From RUG754 sp041856085 (GTDB lineage: Bacteria; Bacillota; Clostridia; Peptostreptococcales; Anaerovoracaceae), in NCBI GenBank assembly GCA_041856085.1, contig JBHAFL010000072.1, positions 1 to 6,866 on the forward strand: a stretch of 6,866 nucleotides of DNA. Reading direction: 5' to 3'. The notes beneath the pieces were generated by a model, which was not told the DNA's origin, ran no database searches, and worked only from the letters and a program-made list of their open reading frames with translations. Positions 1-6,087 of the stretch are shown one piece after another. Every line of letters begins with the position of its first letter. Position 1 is the first letter of the stretch. The translations under genes were made by a program, and so were the position numbers.

Positions 1-147
1 AAGGCTGCACTCGGAGCAGAGGGCGTAGGCAAGGACGTTAATATGATTGTAGGAAACGGATACTGCAAGCACCATGCAGAGATTACTCTTCAGGAATTAA
101 GAGAAAACCCTGGTCTCAAGGCTCTCTTCGAGGAGATGTACGCATAA
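1..147 (+). CDS. kdd: 3,5-diaminohexanoate dehydrogenase, C-terminal fragment (partial, cut by window start)
   Basis: Only the last 48 codons are present, open at the left edge in frame 1 and ending at TAA 145-147. The residues read KAALGAEGVGKD, then MIVGNGYCKHHAEITLQELR, then a FEEMYA end. This resembles what I remember of the C-terminus of Kdd from lysine fermenters, and the position directly upstream of kamA is where kdd sits in such clusters. By family knowledge, Kdd oxidises 3,5-diaminohexanoate (the KamDE product) to 5-amino-3-oxohexanoate with NAD(P)+, in the cytoplasm. The Rossmann-fold core and catalytic residues lie outside the window, so the call rests on the tail plus context. 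It is on the same strand as kamA but separated by 241 bp, so it may or may not share a transcript with it. Confidence 0.72.
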   Translation, partial: KAALGAEGVGKDVNMIVGNGYCKHHAEITLQELRENPGLKALFEEMYA

Positions 148-170
148 TCCGTAATAAAAACCGTTACGGA
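148..170 (+). other. Small hairpin directly after the kdd stop codon
   Basis: A perfect 7-bp stem, TCCGTAA (148-154) with TTACGGA (164-170), encloses a 9-nt A-rich loop and begins one base after the kdd stop. It is followed by ATTAAAGGC rather than a run of T, so it does not look like a good intrinsic terminator. It could be a weak pause or 3'-end protecting structure for the kdd message. A 7-bp match over such a short distance is suggestive only. Confidence 0.35.
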
Positions 171-178
171 ATTAAAGG

Positions 179-346
179 CATTTGAAACCTTAGAGCGACG
201 CGGAATTGCCTGCGGCGGGTTCCGGCGAACGCCGGCAGCCGCAAGCGCACGATTCGGCGCTGCGCGAGCTTAGAAGCGCCGCGCGAGGCAGACGCGAGAG
301 CGTCCCGCGCAGGCAATTCCGCGTCATGGCTTATAGGATTCGAATG
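179..346. repeat. Long GC-rich inverted-repeat (palindromic) element in the kdd-kamA gap
   Basis: The core is bounded by a perfect 18-bp inverted repeat: GACGCGGAATTGCCTGCG at 197-214 and its reverse complement at 308-325. Allowing one bulged base, pairing continues inward with CGGG/CCCG. Outside the core, 179-196 also pairs imperfectly with 326-346 (CATTTGAAACCT against the reverse complement CATTCGAATCCT). The interior holds further hairpins: CCGGC/GCCGG at 222-235 with a 4-nt loop, and CGGCGCT/AGCGCCG at 255-281 with a 13-nt loop. The heptamer GCGCGAG occurs at 262-268 and 281-287. The core is much richer in G and C than the flanks. No conserved protein is encoded and no convincing target-site duplication is visible. 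It may be a non-autonomous MITE/REP-like dispersed repeat, or a transcribed structure separating kdd from kamA; sequence alone cannot decide. Confidence 0.75.
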
Positions 347-376
347 TAAACTAATGACTCTCACATTATATTTTTT

Positions 377-382
377 AAGGAG
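377..382 (+). promoter_or_regulatory. Ribosome binding site of kamA
   Basis: AAGGAG, six bases (all A) before the ATG at 389. It is a near-ideal Shine-Dalgarno sequence that fixes the kamA start. It lies in an A+T-rich stretch just downstream of the palindromic element. The TATATT at 368-373 resembles a -10 box but is too close to this site to serve kamA. Confidence 0.9.
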
Positions 383-388
383 AAAAAA

Positions 389-1648
389 ATGGCTATCAGA
401 AATTGGAAAGACATTCCGCTTTTTAAGGATGTCACTGAAGAGCAGTGGAACGACTGGCACTGGCAGGTTGAAAACAGACTGTCGACCGTTGAAGAAATCG
501 CGCAGGTTGTCAACCTCACAGAGCAGGAAAAATCCGACATCGAAAAGGTTATGGGCGGATTCAGAGTAGGTATCACGCCTTACTATGCTTCCCTCATGGA
601 TCCGGACGACCCGAGAGACCCGGTAAGAATGCAGGCGGTTCCTACGCTTCTTGAAATGCACAGATCGGCAGCCGACGACCTTGACCCGCTTCACGAAGAC
701 GCGGACTCCCCGGCTCCGGGACTTACCCACAGATATCCCGACAGAGTTCTTTTCTTAATAACCGACCAGTGCTCAATGTATTGCAGACACTGCACCAGAA
801 GAAGACTCGCAGGAGAAACTGACGGAGCAAGATCGAGAGAAGATATCGACGCATGTATCGAATATATCAGAAAGACTCCGCAGGTTCGCGACGTTCTTCT
901 TTCAGGCGGAGACGCTCTCTTGGTAGAGGACGAAACTCTTGAATATATCATATCCGAGCTCAGAAAAATCGAGCACGTAGAAATCGTAAGAATCGGCTCG
1001 AGAACGCCTGTAGTTCTTCCTCAGAGAATTACTCCCGAGCTCGTGGCTATGCTCAGAAAATATCATCCGATTTGGTTAAACACGCATTTTAACCACCCGC
1101 AGGAAATGACGCCTACAGCGGCTAAGGCTTGCCAGATGCTCGCTGACGCAGGTATTCCTCTCGGCAACCAGTCCGTACTTCTTCGTGGAGTAAACGACTG
1201 CAAGCACATTATGAGAGAGCTCGTTCAGATACTGGTAAGAAACAGAGTTCGTCCTTACTATATCTACATCTGCGACCTTTCAATGGGTATCGAGCACTTC
1301 AGAACTTCCGTTTCTAAGGGAATCGAAATCATCGAAGGTCTCAGAGGACATACATCGGGATACTGCGTGCCTACATTCGTAGTTGACGCTCCCGGCGGCG
1401 GCGGCAAGACTCCTGTAATGCCTCAGTACATCATTTCCGAGACGCCTAACAAGGTTATTCTCAGAAACTACGAGGGCATCATCACTACTTACACCGAGCC
1501 TAATCTCCCTGAGCTTCCTTGCAACTGCGACTACTGCACAGGGAAGAAGACATACAAGTATCAGGGCGTATCCGCACTCGGCGAGGGTCCTGAAATCAAG
1601 ACCATCGAGCCTGCACATCTTGCAAGGCACGAGAGAAACAAACACTGA
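389..1648 (+). CDS. kamA: L-lysine 2,3-aminomutase
   Basis: This 419-residue cytoplasmic radical SAM, PLP-dependent enzyme interconverts L-lysine and L-beta-lysine, the first step of lysine fermentation. The radical SAM motif CSMYCRHC supplies Cys128, Cys132 and Cys135 for the [4Fe-4S] cluster. The PLP lysine is Lys340 in PGGGGK. Compared with the Clostridium subterminale enzyme as I recall it, each key residue is shifted by exactly three: carboxylate-binding Arg137, side-chain-binding Asp296 (in CDLS) and Asp333 (in VVDAPGG), and zinc ligands Cys271, Cys378, Cys380 and Cys383. The C-terminal CNCDYC motif is characteristic of the clostridial tetrameric form and absent from the short EpmB-type relatives. 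Length is typical, with no frameshift or missing residue. It lies 121 bp before kamB. Isoleucine codons are strongly biased to ATC/ATT (about 3 ATA in 32), suggesting high expression. Confidence 0.98.
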   Translation: MAIRNWKDIPLFKDVTEEQWNDWHWQVENRLSTVEEIAQVVNLTEQEKSDIEKVMGGFRVGITPYYASLMDPDDPRDPVRMQAVPTLLEMHRSAADDLDPLHEDADSPAPGLTHRYPDRVLFLITDQCSMYCRHCTRRRLAGETDGARSREDIDACIEYIRKTPQVRDVLLSGGDALLVEDETLEYIISELRKIEHVEIVRIGSRTPVVLPQRITPELVAMLRKYHPIWLNTHFNHPQEMTPTAAKACQMLADAGIPLGNQSVLLRGVNDCKHIMRELVQILVRNRVRPYYIYICDLSMGIEHFRTSVSKGIEIIEGLRGHTSGYCVPTFVVDAPGGGGKTPVMPQYIISETPNKVILRNYEGIITTYTEPNLPELPCNCDYCTGKKTYKYQGVSALGEGPEIKTIEPAHLARHERNKH

Positions 1649-1658
1649 AAAGTTTGGA

Positions 1659-1698
1659 GCCGTACGTAGGCGCGGAGTAAACACGGACGGCGTATGGC
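1659..1698 (+). other. Hairpin after kamA with one G-U pair
   Basis: GCCGTACG (1659-1666) can pair with CGTATGGC (1691-1698) as RNA, giving an 8-bp stem with one G-U wobble and a 24-nt loop. It starts 10 bases after the kamA stop and is followed by C then an A-rich run, not a T run, so it is not a standard terminator on the + strand. A role as a 3'-end stabiliser for the kamA message is possible. The loop is long, so the fold is only moderately supported. Confidence 0.35.
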
Positions 1699-1716
1699 GC
1701 AAAAAATTAAAAACAG

Positions 1717-1745
1717 CTATAGGGAGACCAGAGGTCTCCCTATAG
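1717..1745. terminator. Perfect 13-bp hairpin before kamB; terminator-shaped on the minus strand
   Basis: CTATAGGGAGACC (1717-1729) and its exact reverse complement (1733-1745) enclose a 3-nt loop, AGA. On the + strand no T tract follows (ATTCGTAAAAAG), so it should not end kamA-to-kamB transcription cleanly. It may instead act as a processing or stability element, or cause partial attenuation. On the minus strand the hairpin is followed by CTG, then T5, AA and T6, which is the layout of an intrinsic terminator for antisense transcription. The structure is certain at sequence level; the function is inferred. It ends 11 bases before the kamB ribosome site. Confidence 0.6.
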
Positions 1746-1755
1746 ATTCGTAAAA

Positions 1756-1761
1756 AGAGGG
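1756..1761 (+). promoter_or_regulatory. Ribosome binding site of kamB
   Basis: AGAGGG, 8 bases before the ATG at 1770. It is weaker than the AAGGAG sites of kamA and kamD, in line with lower expected expression of kamB. Confidence 0.65.
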
Positions 1762-1769
1762 AATAAGAT

Positions 1770-2789
1770 ATGGGGTTACTGCTTGAACTTTCAAAAAAAT
1801 ACAGAACCTTGTCAATCGTGGGTATGGCAAAAAATGCCGGCAAAACCACGGCTCTGAATTTTTTGATTGAGGAGGCGATGGACGAAGGAGTAAGACTCGG
1901 CATAACTTCCACAGGGCGCGACGGGGAAACGCAGGATCTCGTGACGGGAACCGAAAAGCCGAGGGTGTACTTGGACGAGGGGACTCTCGTATCTGTGCCG
2001 TCTCAGCTCTACGAGCTCGCGGACGCGGGTCTTGAGATAATGATGCGGACGCCGTATTCCACAGCCATAGGAGAGCTTTTGATATGCAGGGTTGCCGACG
2101 CGGGCTATGTCCAGATTGCGGGGCCTGTAATCAACTCGGAGACGAAGAAGCTCTGCGACGATATGTTTCGCTTAGGCTGCGACCTCGTTATGATAGACGG
2201 AGCTATAGACAGAAAGTCAATAGCGTCGCCCGACACCTCCGACGCGATTATACTCGCTACGGGAGCCGTGCTTTCGCGCTCGGCTAAAAAAGTGGTGGAG
2301 GAAACCGCGCACATCGTTGAGCTTTACGGCTTGCCGGAGTTTAACGCTTCGGACAAGATAAGGAGGTTCATCGAGGAGGATAACTTCGAACATATTATCT
2401 GCTTCGGCGAAGACGGGAAAGCGGAGATTCTCGACCTTATTACGGGGCTGGGAGCTTCCAGATTCATCGATGACGCCATAAAATGCGATACAAAATATAT
2501 ATTTATTCCGGGAGCATTCACCAATTCGGTGATAGCCGATATATCGAGAAAAAATCTTAAGCAGGTGGACTTCATACTGAAAGACCCTACTAAGATATTC
2601 ATCAACGTAATGGACTGGGGAGTTCTGCGAAAAAAAGGATTCAGGGTCAGCGTCCTGAAAAATATAGAGATTGCCGCGATAACCGTGAATCCGTGGGCGC
2701 CTCAGGGCTACAGCTTCGAGTCGGAAGCGCTGACGGGAGCTATAGAGGAGGTGCTTCCTCATCTTCCGGTCATAGACGTGAGGAGGTAG
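1770..2789 (+). CDS. kamB: Lysine 5,6-aminomutase reactivase subunit KamB
   Basis: 339 residues. The N-terminus folds like a P-loop NTPase: a beta strand (LSIVG), then GMAKNAGKTT at residues 18-27 with Lys25 and Thr26 as the nucleotide-binding pair. A TSTGRDGE segment follows at 46-53, recalling the switch region of MobB/dethiobiotin synthetase-like P-loop enzymes. A Walker B-like LVMID ends at Asp143, followed by GAIDRKS. The C-terminus carries VNPWAPQG at 307-314 and ends PVIDVRR, a pattern I associate with this family. No signal peptide or membrane segment is evident, so it is cytoplasmic. By established context, KamB and KamC accompany the B12-dependent mutase and are annotated as its reactivase; the mechanism is inferred by analogy with diol dehydratase reactivases. 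The Walker A spacing is unusual, with five residues between the two glycines. Rare-type ATA isoleucine codons are common (about 19 of 34), unlike kamA. Confidence 0.88.
   Translation: MGLLLELSKKYRTLSIVGMAKNAGKTTALNFLIEEAMDEGVRLGITSTGRDGETQDLVTGTEKPRVYLDEGTLVSVPSQLYELADAGLEIMMRTPYSTAIGELLICRVADAGYVQIAGPVINSETKKLCDDMFRLGCDLVMIDGAIDRKSIASPDTSDAIILATGAVLSRSAKKVVEETAHIVELYGLPEFNASDKIRRFIEEDNFEHIICFGEDGKAEILDLITGLGASRFIDDAIKCDTKYIFIPGAFTNSVIADISRKNLKQVDFILKDPTKIFINVMDWGVLRKKGFRVSVLKNIEIAAITVNPWAPQGYSFESEALTGAIEEVLPHLPVIDVRR
2781..2787 (+). promoter_or_regulatory. Ribosome binding site that fixes the kamC start
   Basis: AGGAGGT lies in the last two arginine codons of kamB and touches its TAG stop. 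It is 10 bases before the ATG at 2798, which makes that codon the likely start of kamC. The reading frame is open further upstream, to an ATG at 2693, but those 35 residues overlap kamB and have no such site. The arrangement implies translational coupling of kamC to kamB. Confidence 0.85.
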
Positions 2790-2797
2790 ACCTTACT

Positions 2798-4507
2798 ATG
2801 AGAATGGGAAAAAACAGGAGACTTGCAAACGTCAAGACCAGACGTGAGACAGGGCTTGACTATGTGACGCAGAATCTTAATATACAGACTCCTTTCGGCA
2901 AAAAAGTTCTAAAAAATCTCTCACCGTATTTTCCGGGAGAGGAAGACGAGCTTAGAGAGGAACTCGGAAGACTTGAAACGCTTCGGAAACTCTGCATAGA
3001 CAACAAGAGAGCTCTCGAGCTTCTGGGTGAAGTGTTTATGGAGATGAAAGACGTGAGCCGTGCCGCGGACAGAGCCGAAAGCTCCGTACTGACGGTGCTC
3101 GAAATATACGAGGTAAAATCGCTCCTGCTTCTTATGGAAAAATACAGAAGCCTCGTACAGTCCGGAGAGGTCTCGGTCTTCACGCACGGCCATTGCGGCT
3201 GCGAGGGAGTAAGGGACTCGGAAGACGTCAAGGGTATCGTGGTTCCGAGCGAATATCATCTCGAGGACACGACAGAGCTTCTCAATCTGCTTGACCCGAG
3301 AGGGGACAGGATAAATACTTTCTATATCTACGATGAGTTCAGCGAAAAGCTGGGCGAAATCCGAAAAGAAAAAAGAGCAATCGAGATATCCATCAGAAAA
3401 GAGCAAAAAGAAAAACGCGAGGAAATCAGAAAAACTCACGGTATAATGCTCACCCCGAAGTTCGACATAGTGATATCCAAGTCGCATTCCGATTTCGAGA
3501 AGATGAAGACTATGGAAGAGCTCGAGATGACATATCAGGACTATATGTCGGCGACTTTCGTGCTTAAGCCCGACGAGAGAGTGTTCGAACTCCAAAAAGA
3601 AATAGCCAAGCTGAACGAAGCCATAGAGGAAGAGGAGCATATTATTTGCGGAAAGCTCTCTAAGAGCATAGCGGAAGCTAAAGAGCTTCTCACTAAAAAC
3701 TGCGAGACGATAGGGGAGTTTGACTTCTGCCTTGCCAAGGCTATGTTCGCGATTAAGAACGACTGTGTGATGCCGGAGATTACGGACGGGCACATCATAG
3801 ATTTTGAGGACGGGAGAAACCTGCAGGTCGAGGGAATCCTGAAATCAAAGGGCAAGGAGTATTGCCCGGTAAGCATATGCCTCGAGGACGGGGTTACCTG
3901 CATTACGGGAGCCAATATGGGAGGAAAGACCATATCTCTTAAGCTTTCGGGTCAGATACCTATTTTGGCGCAGTACGGATTTTTTGTTCCGGCTAAGAGA
4001 GCGAGGGTAGGGCTGTCCAACTATATGCAGATACTTATCGGAGATTCGCAGTCTGTGGAAAGAGGGCTTTCGAGCTTCGGCTCCGAAATGGAGGAGTTAA
4101 AAGAAATCCTCGACCACGGCGTGGAACGCTCCGTAATACTTATAGACGAGATAGCCTCGGGAACCAACCCTATCGAGGGGCTCGCTCTTTCGAGAGCGCT
4201 CGTGGATTATCTTAAGACAAAACCGTATATTACTCTTTTTACGACTCATTTCGAGACTGTAACGGAGACCGACGACGTAATCAATCTTCAGGTCATCGGG
4301 CTTGCAAACTGCGATTTTGAAAAGCTCAACCGCGAGATACAGTACGCGAACAGGCGTGAAAGGATAAATATAATATCGAAATATATGGATTACCGCCTTG
4401 ATAGAGTAGATGAAAACAAAAAAGTGCCAAAGGATGCTCTCAATATTGCGAAGATGCTGGGAATCAGCTCCGAGATAATAGAGGGAGCGAAAAAATACAT
4501 AAAATAA
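2798..4507 (+). CDS. kamC: Lysine 5,6-aminomutase reactivase ATPase KamC (MutS-related)
   Basis: 569 residues from the ATG at 2798. The C-terminal third is a MutS-family ABC-type ATPase: Walker A GANMGGKT at 371-378, a signature-like ERGLSSFGSEMEELKEIL at 421-438, Walker B ILIDE ending at Glu451 followed by IASGTNP, and the switch histidine His484 in TTHFETV. The final segment, with LNIAKMLGISSEIIEGAKKYI, matches the usual MutS-type end. Upstream are charged coiled-coil stretches, about 182-215 and 259-300, corresponding to the clamp/lever region. The N-terminal mismatch-recognition domain of MutS, with its Phe-X-Glu motif, is absent, so a DNA-repair role is unlikely. In lysine fermentation clusters this protein pairs with KamB to restore the B12 mutase by ATP-driven conformational change; this is an annotated role, with mechanism inferred. 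The HGHCGC motif at 130-135 is unexplained. It starts 8 bp after kamB and ends 11 bp before kamD. Confidence 0.88.
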   Translation: MRMGKNRRLANVKTRRETGLDYVTQNLNIQTPFGKKVLKNLSPYFPGEEDELREELGRLETLRKLCIDNKRALELLGEVFMEMKDVSRAADRAESSVLTVLEIYEVKSLLLLMEKYRSLVQSGEVSVFTHGHCGCEGVRDSEDVKGIVVPSEYHLEDTTELLNLLDPRGDRINTFYIYDEFSEKLGEIRKEKRAIEISIRKEQKEKREEIRKTHGIMLTPKFDIVISKSHSDFEKMKTMEELEMTYQDYMSATFVLKPDERVFELQKEIAKLNEAIEEEEHIICGKLSKSIAEAKELLTKNCETIGEFDFCLAKAMFAIKNDCVMPEITDGHIIDFEDGRNLQVEGILKSKGKEYCPVSICLEDGVTCITGANMGGKTISLKLSGQIPILAQYGFFVPAKRARVGLSNYMQILIGDSQSVERGLSSFGSEMEELKEILDHGVERSVILIDEIASGTNPIEGLALSRALVDYLKTKPYITLFTTHFETVTETDDVINLQVIGLANCDFEKLNREIQYANRRERINIISKYMDYRLDRVDENKKVPKDALNIAKMLGISSEIIEGAKKYIK

Positions 4508-4511
4508 GGAG
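4506..4511 (+). promoter_or_regulatory. Ribosome binding site of kamD
   Basis: AAGGAG overlaps the final two bases of the kamC stop codon and sits 7 bases before the ATG at 4519. It is the same strong motif as for kamA and supports efficient, kamC-coupled initiation of kamD. Confidence 0.9.
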
Positions 4512-4518
4512 AAACAGG

Positions 4519-6087
4519 ATGAAAAGTAAATTAAACCTTGATCCGAAAGTAGTGGATAGTGCGCGTCAGCATGCGGCGAATATCGCTCACGATATGCAGG
4601 ACTTCATTTCAAGACACACCACAGTGTCCACCGAAAGAACTATCGTAAGACTTCTCGGAATCGACGGAGTTGACGATGTCGACAACCCGCTTCCAAACGT
4701 TTTAGTTGACCAGATAAAAGAAGCAGGCGGTCTTCCTACGGGAGTCGCATACTGGTTAGGAAACGCTATGGTACAGACGGGCAAGACACCTCAGGAAATC
4801 GCAGAAGAGGTTGGAGCGGGAAAGCTCGAAATAACCAAACTTCCTACATGCAGCCAAAAAGAGGCGGAGGAAGCGGTTATGCCTATCGTTCTCGATACCC
4901 TGAAAAAAATCAGAACTCAGTCACAGAACAGGCTTGACTATCTCAAGAGATTGGGAGAGGGTCCTGAGCCTTACCTCTATGTTATCGTTGCTACGGGAAA
5001 CATCTTTGAGGACGTTCTCCAGGCACAGGCAGCCGCTCGTCAGGGTGCGGACATCATCGCGGTAATCAGAACTACAGCTCAGTCGCTCCTCGACTATGTT
5101 CCTTACGGCGCCACTACAGAGGGCTTCGGAGGAACCTATGCCACACAGGAAAACTTCAGAATTATGAGAAAAGCTCTCGACGAGGTCGGTGAAGAAGTGG
5201 GAAGATACATCAGACTTTGCAACTACTCCTCGGGAATGTGCATGCCTGAAATCGCAGCTATGGGAGCGCTCGAGAGACTCGACGTAATGTTAAACGATGC
5301 TATCTACGGCATACTTTTCAGAGACATCAACATGCAGAGAACCTTGGTTGACCAGTATATGAGCCGTGTTATCATCGGATACTGCGGTATCATCTTCAAC
5401 TCGGGAGAGGATAACTATCTCACGACTGACGACGCTTATGAAGCGGCGCATACGGTAACGGCTTCTCAGTTCATCAACGAGCAGTTCGCAGTGCTTGCCA
5501 ATATTCCTGAAAGACAGATGGGACTCGGGCACGCATTCGAAATGGACCCTAAGACCGAAGACGGCTTCCTCTATGAGCTTTCGCAGGCAATAATGGCAAG
5601 AGAAATCTTCCCTAACGCGAGATTAAAATATATGCCTCCTACGAAGTTTATGACGGGAAACATCTTTATGGGTCATATTCAGGACGCGTTATTCAACCTC
5701 GTTTCAATTTGGTCGGGACAGTCGCTCCAGCTCCTCGGAATGCTCACCGAAGCAATTCATACGCCTCATATGCATGACAGATATCTGTCAATCGAGAATG
5801 CTCAGTACATCTTCAACAATGCTAAGCATATCGGCGACGAGGTTGAGTTTAAGAAAGACGGTATAATCCAGAAGAGAGCGCAGGATGTTCTCAAAAAAGC
5901 TGATGAGCTCCTTGCGGAGATCGAAAAAGAGGGACTATTCCCTACTATCGAAAAAGGTAAGTTCGGCGGAGTTAAGAGACCGAGAGACGGTGGACACGGA
6001 CTTGAGGGCGTATGCACTAAGGGCGATAACTACTTCAACCCGTTCATTCCGCTTATGCTCGTTCATGAAGAGGGAGGATTACAGTAA
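4519..6087 (+). CDS. kamD: Lysine 5,6-aminomutase, alpha subunit
   Basis: 522 residues, the usual length for the large subunit of D-lysine/beta-lysine 5,6-aminomutase, which forms a TIM barrel over which coenzyme B12 docks. With KamE it moves the terminal amino group of beta-lysine to C5, giving 3,5-diaminohexanoate, in the cytoplasm. Residues I recall as contacting PLP or substrate in the Acetoanaerobium sticklandii structure occur here at the same numbers: Arg184 (AVIRT), Ser189, Tyr193, Ser238 (YSSGM), Tyr263 (DAIYG) and Asp298 (SGEDN). Family-typical blocks include PTGVAYWLGNAMVQTG near 73-88 and PPTKFMTGNIFMGH near 373-386. There are no breaks. The B12-binding and PLP-lysine residues are in KamE, so this subunit is inactive alone. 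Its TAA shares its last A with the kamE ATG. ATA codons are scarce, as in kamA, suggesting strong expression. Confidence 0.97.
   Translation: MKSKLNLDPKVVDSARQHAANIAHDMQDFISRHTTVSTERTIVRLLGIDGVDDVDNPLPNVLVDQIKEAGGLPTGVAYWLGNAMVQTGKTPQEIAEEVGAGKLEITKLPTCSQKEAEEAVMPIVLDTLKKIRTQSQNRLDYLKRLGEGPEPYLYVIVATGNIFEDVLQAQAAARQGADIIAVIRTTAQSLLDYVPYGATTEGFGGTYATQENFRIMRKALDEVGEEVGRYIRLCNYSSGMCMPEIAAMGALERLDVMLNDAIYGILFRDINMQRTLVDQYMSRVIIGYCGIIFNSGEDNYLTTDDAYEAAHTVTASQFINEQFAVLANIPERQMGLGHAFEMDPKTEDGFLYELSQAIMAREIFPNARLKYMPPTKFMTGNIFMGHIQDALFNLVSIWSGQSLQLLGMLTEAIHTPHMHDRYLSIENAQYIFNNAKHIGDEVEFKKDGIIQKRAQDVLKKADELLAEIEKEGLFPTIEKGKFGGVKRPRDGGHGLEGVCTKGDNYFNPFIPLMLVHEEGGLQ
6073..6077 (+). promoter_or_regulatory. 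Ribosome binding site of kamE inside kamD
   Basis: GGAGG within the last codons of kamD, 9 bases before the ATG at 6087. Together with the TAATG stop-start overlap it indicates coupled translation, fitting equal amounts of two subunits of one enzyme. Confidence 0.8.

Noticed and set aside
179..346. Intrinsic terminator for kdd
   Set aside because: The structure is far longer than a terminator and neither arm is followed by a run of T on the + strand.
368..373. TATATT as a -10 promoter box for kamA
   Set aside because: Transcription would begin around the Shine-Dalgarno sequence (377-382) and remove it, and no matching -35 box is present. No other convincing promoter is visible in 148-388.
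148..388. Cobalamin or lysine riboswitch in the kamA leader
   Set aside because: These would be natural regulators for this pathway, but I see no B12-box-like conserved core or lysine-riboswitch motif. The region is dominated by the inverted repeat.
164..730. 188-codon minus-strand open frame across the palindromic element and the start of kamA
   Set aside because: It is antisense to a certain gene (kamA) and its other half reads through the GC-rich inverted repeat. It is arginine-rich low-complexity protein with no family resemblance.
2693..2797. Longer kamC starting at the ATG at 2693
   Set aside because: The extra 35 residues overlap kamB, are serine/glycine-rich and unlike the family, and lack a ribosome site. 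AGGAGGT at 2781-2787 points to 2798.
2921..3793. 290-codon minus-strand open frame inside kamC
   Set aside because: It lies fully antisense to kamC, and the translation shows no recognisable domain. Long antisense frames are expected opposite genes with this codon bias.
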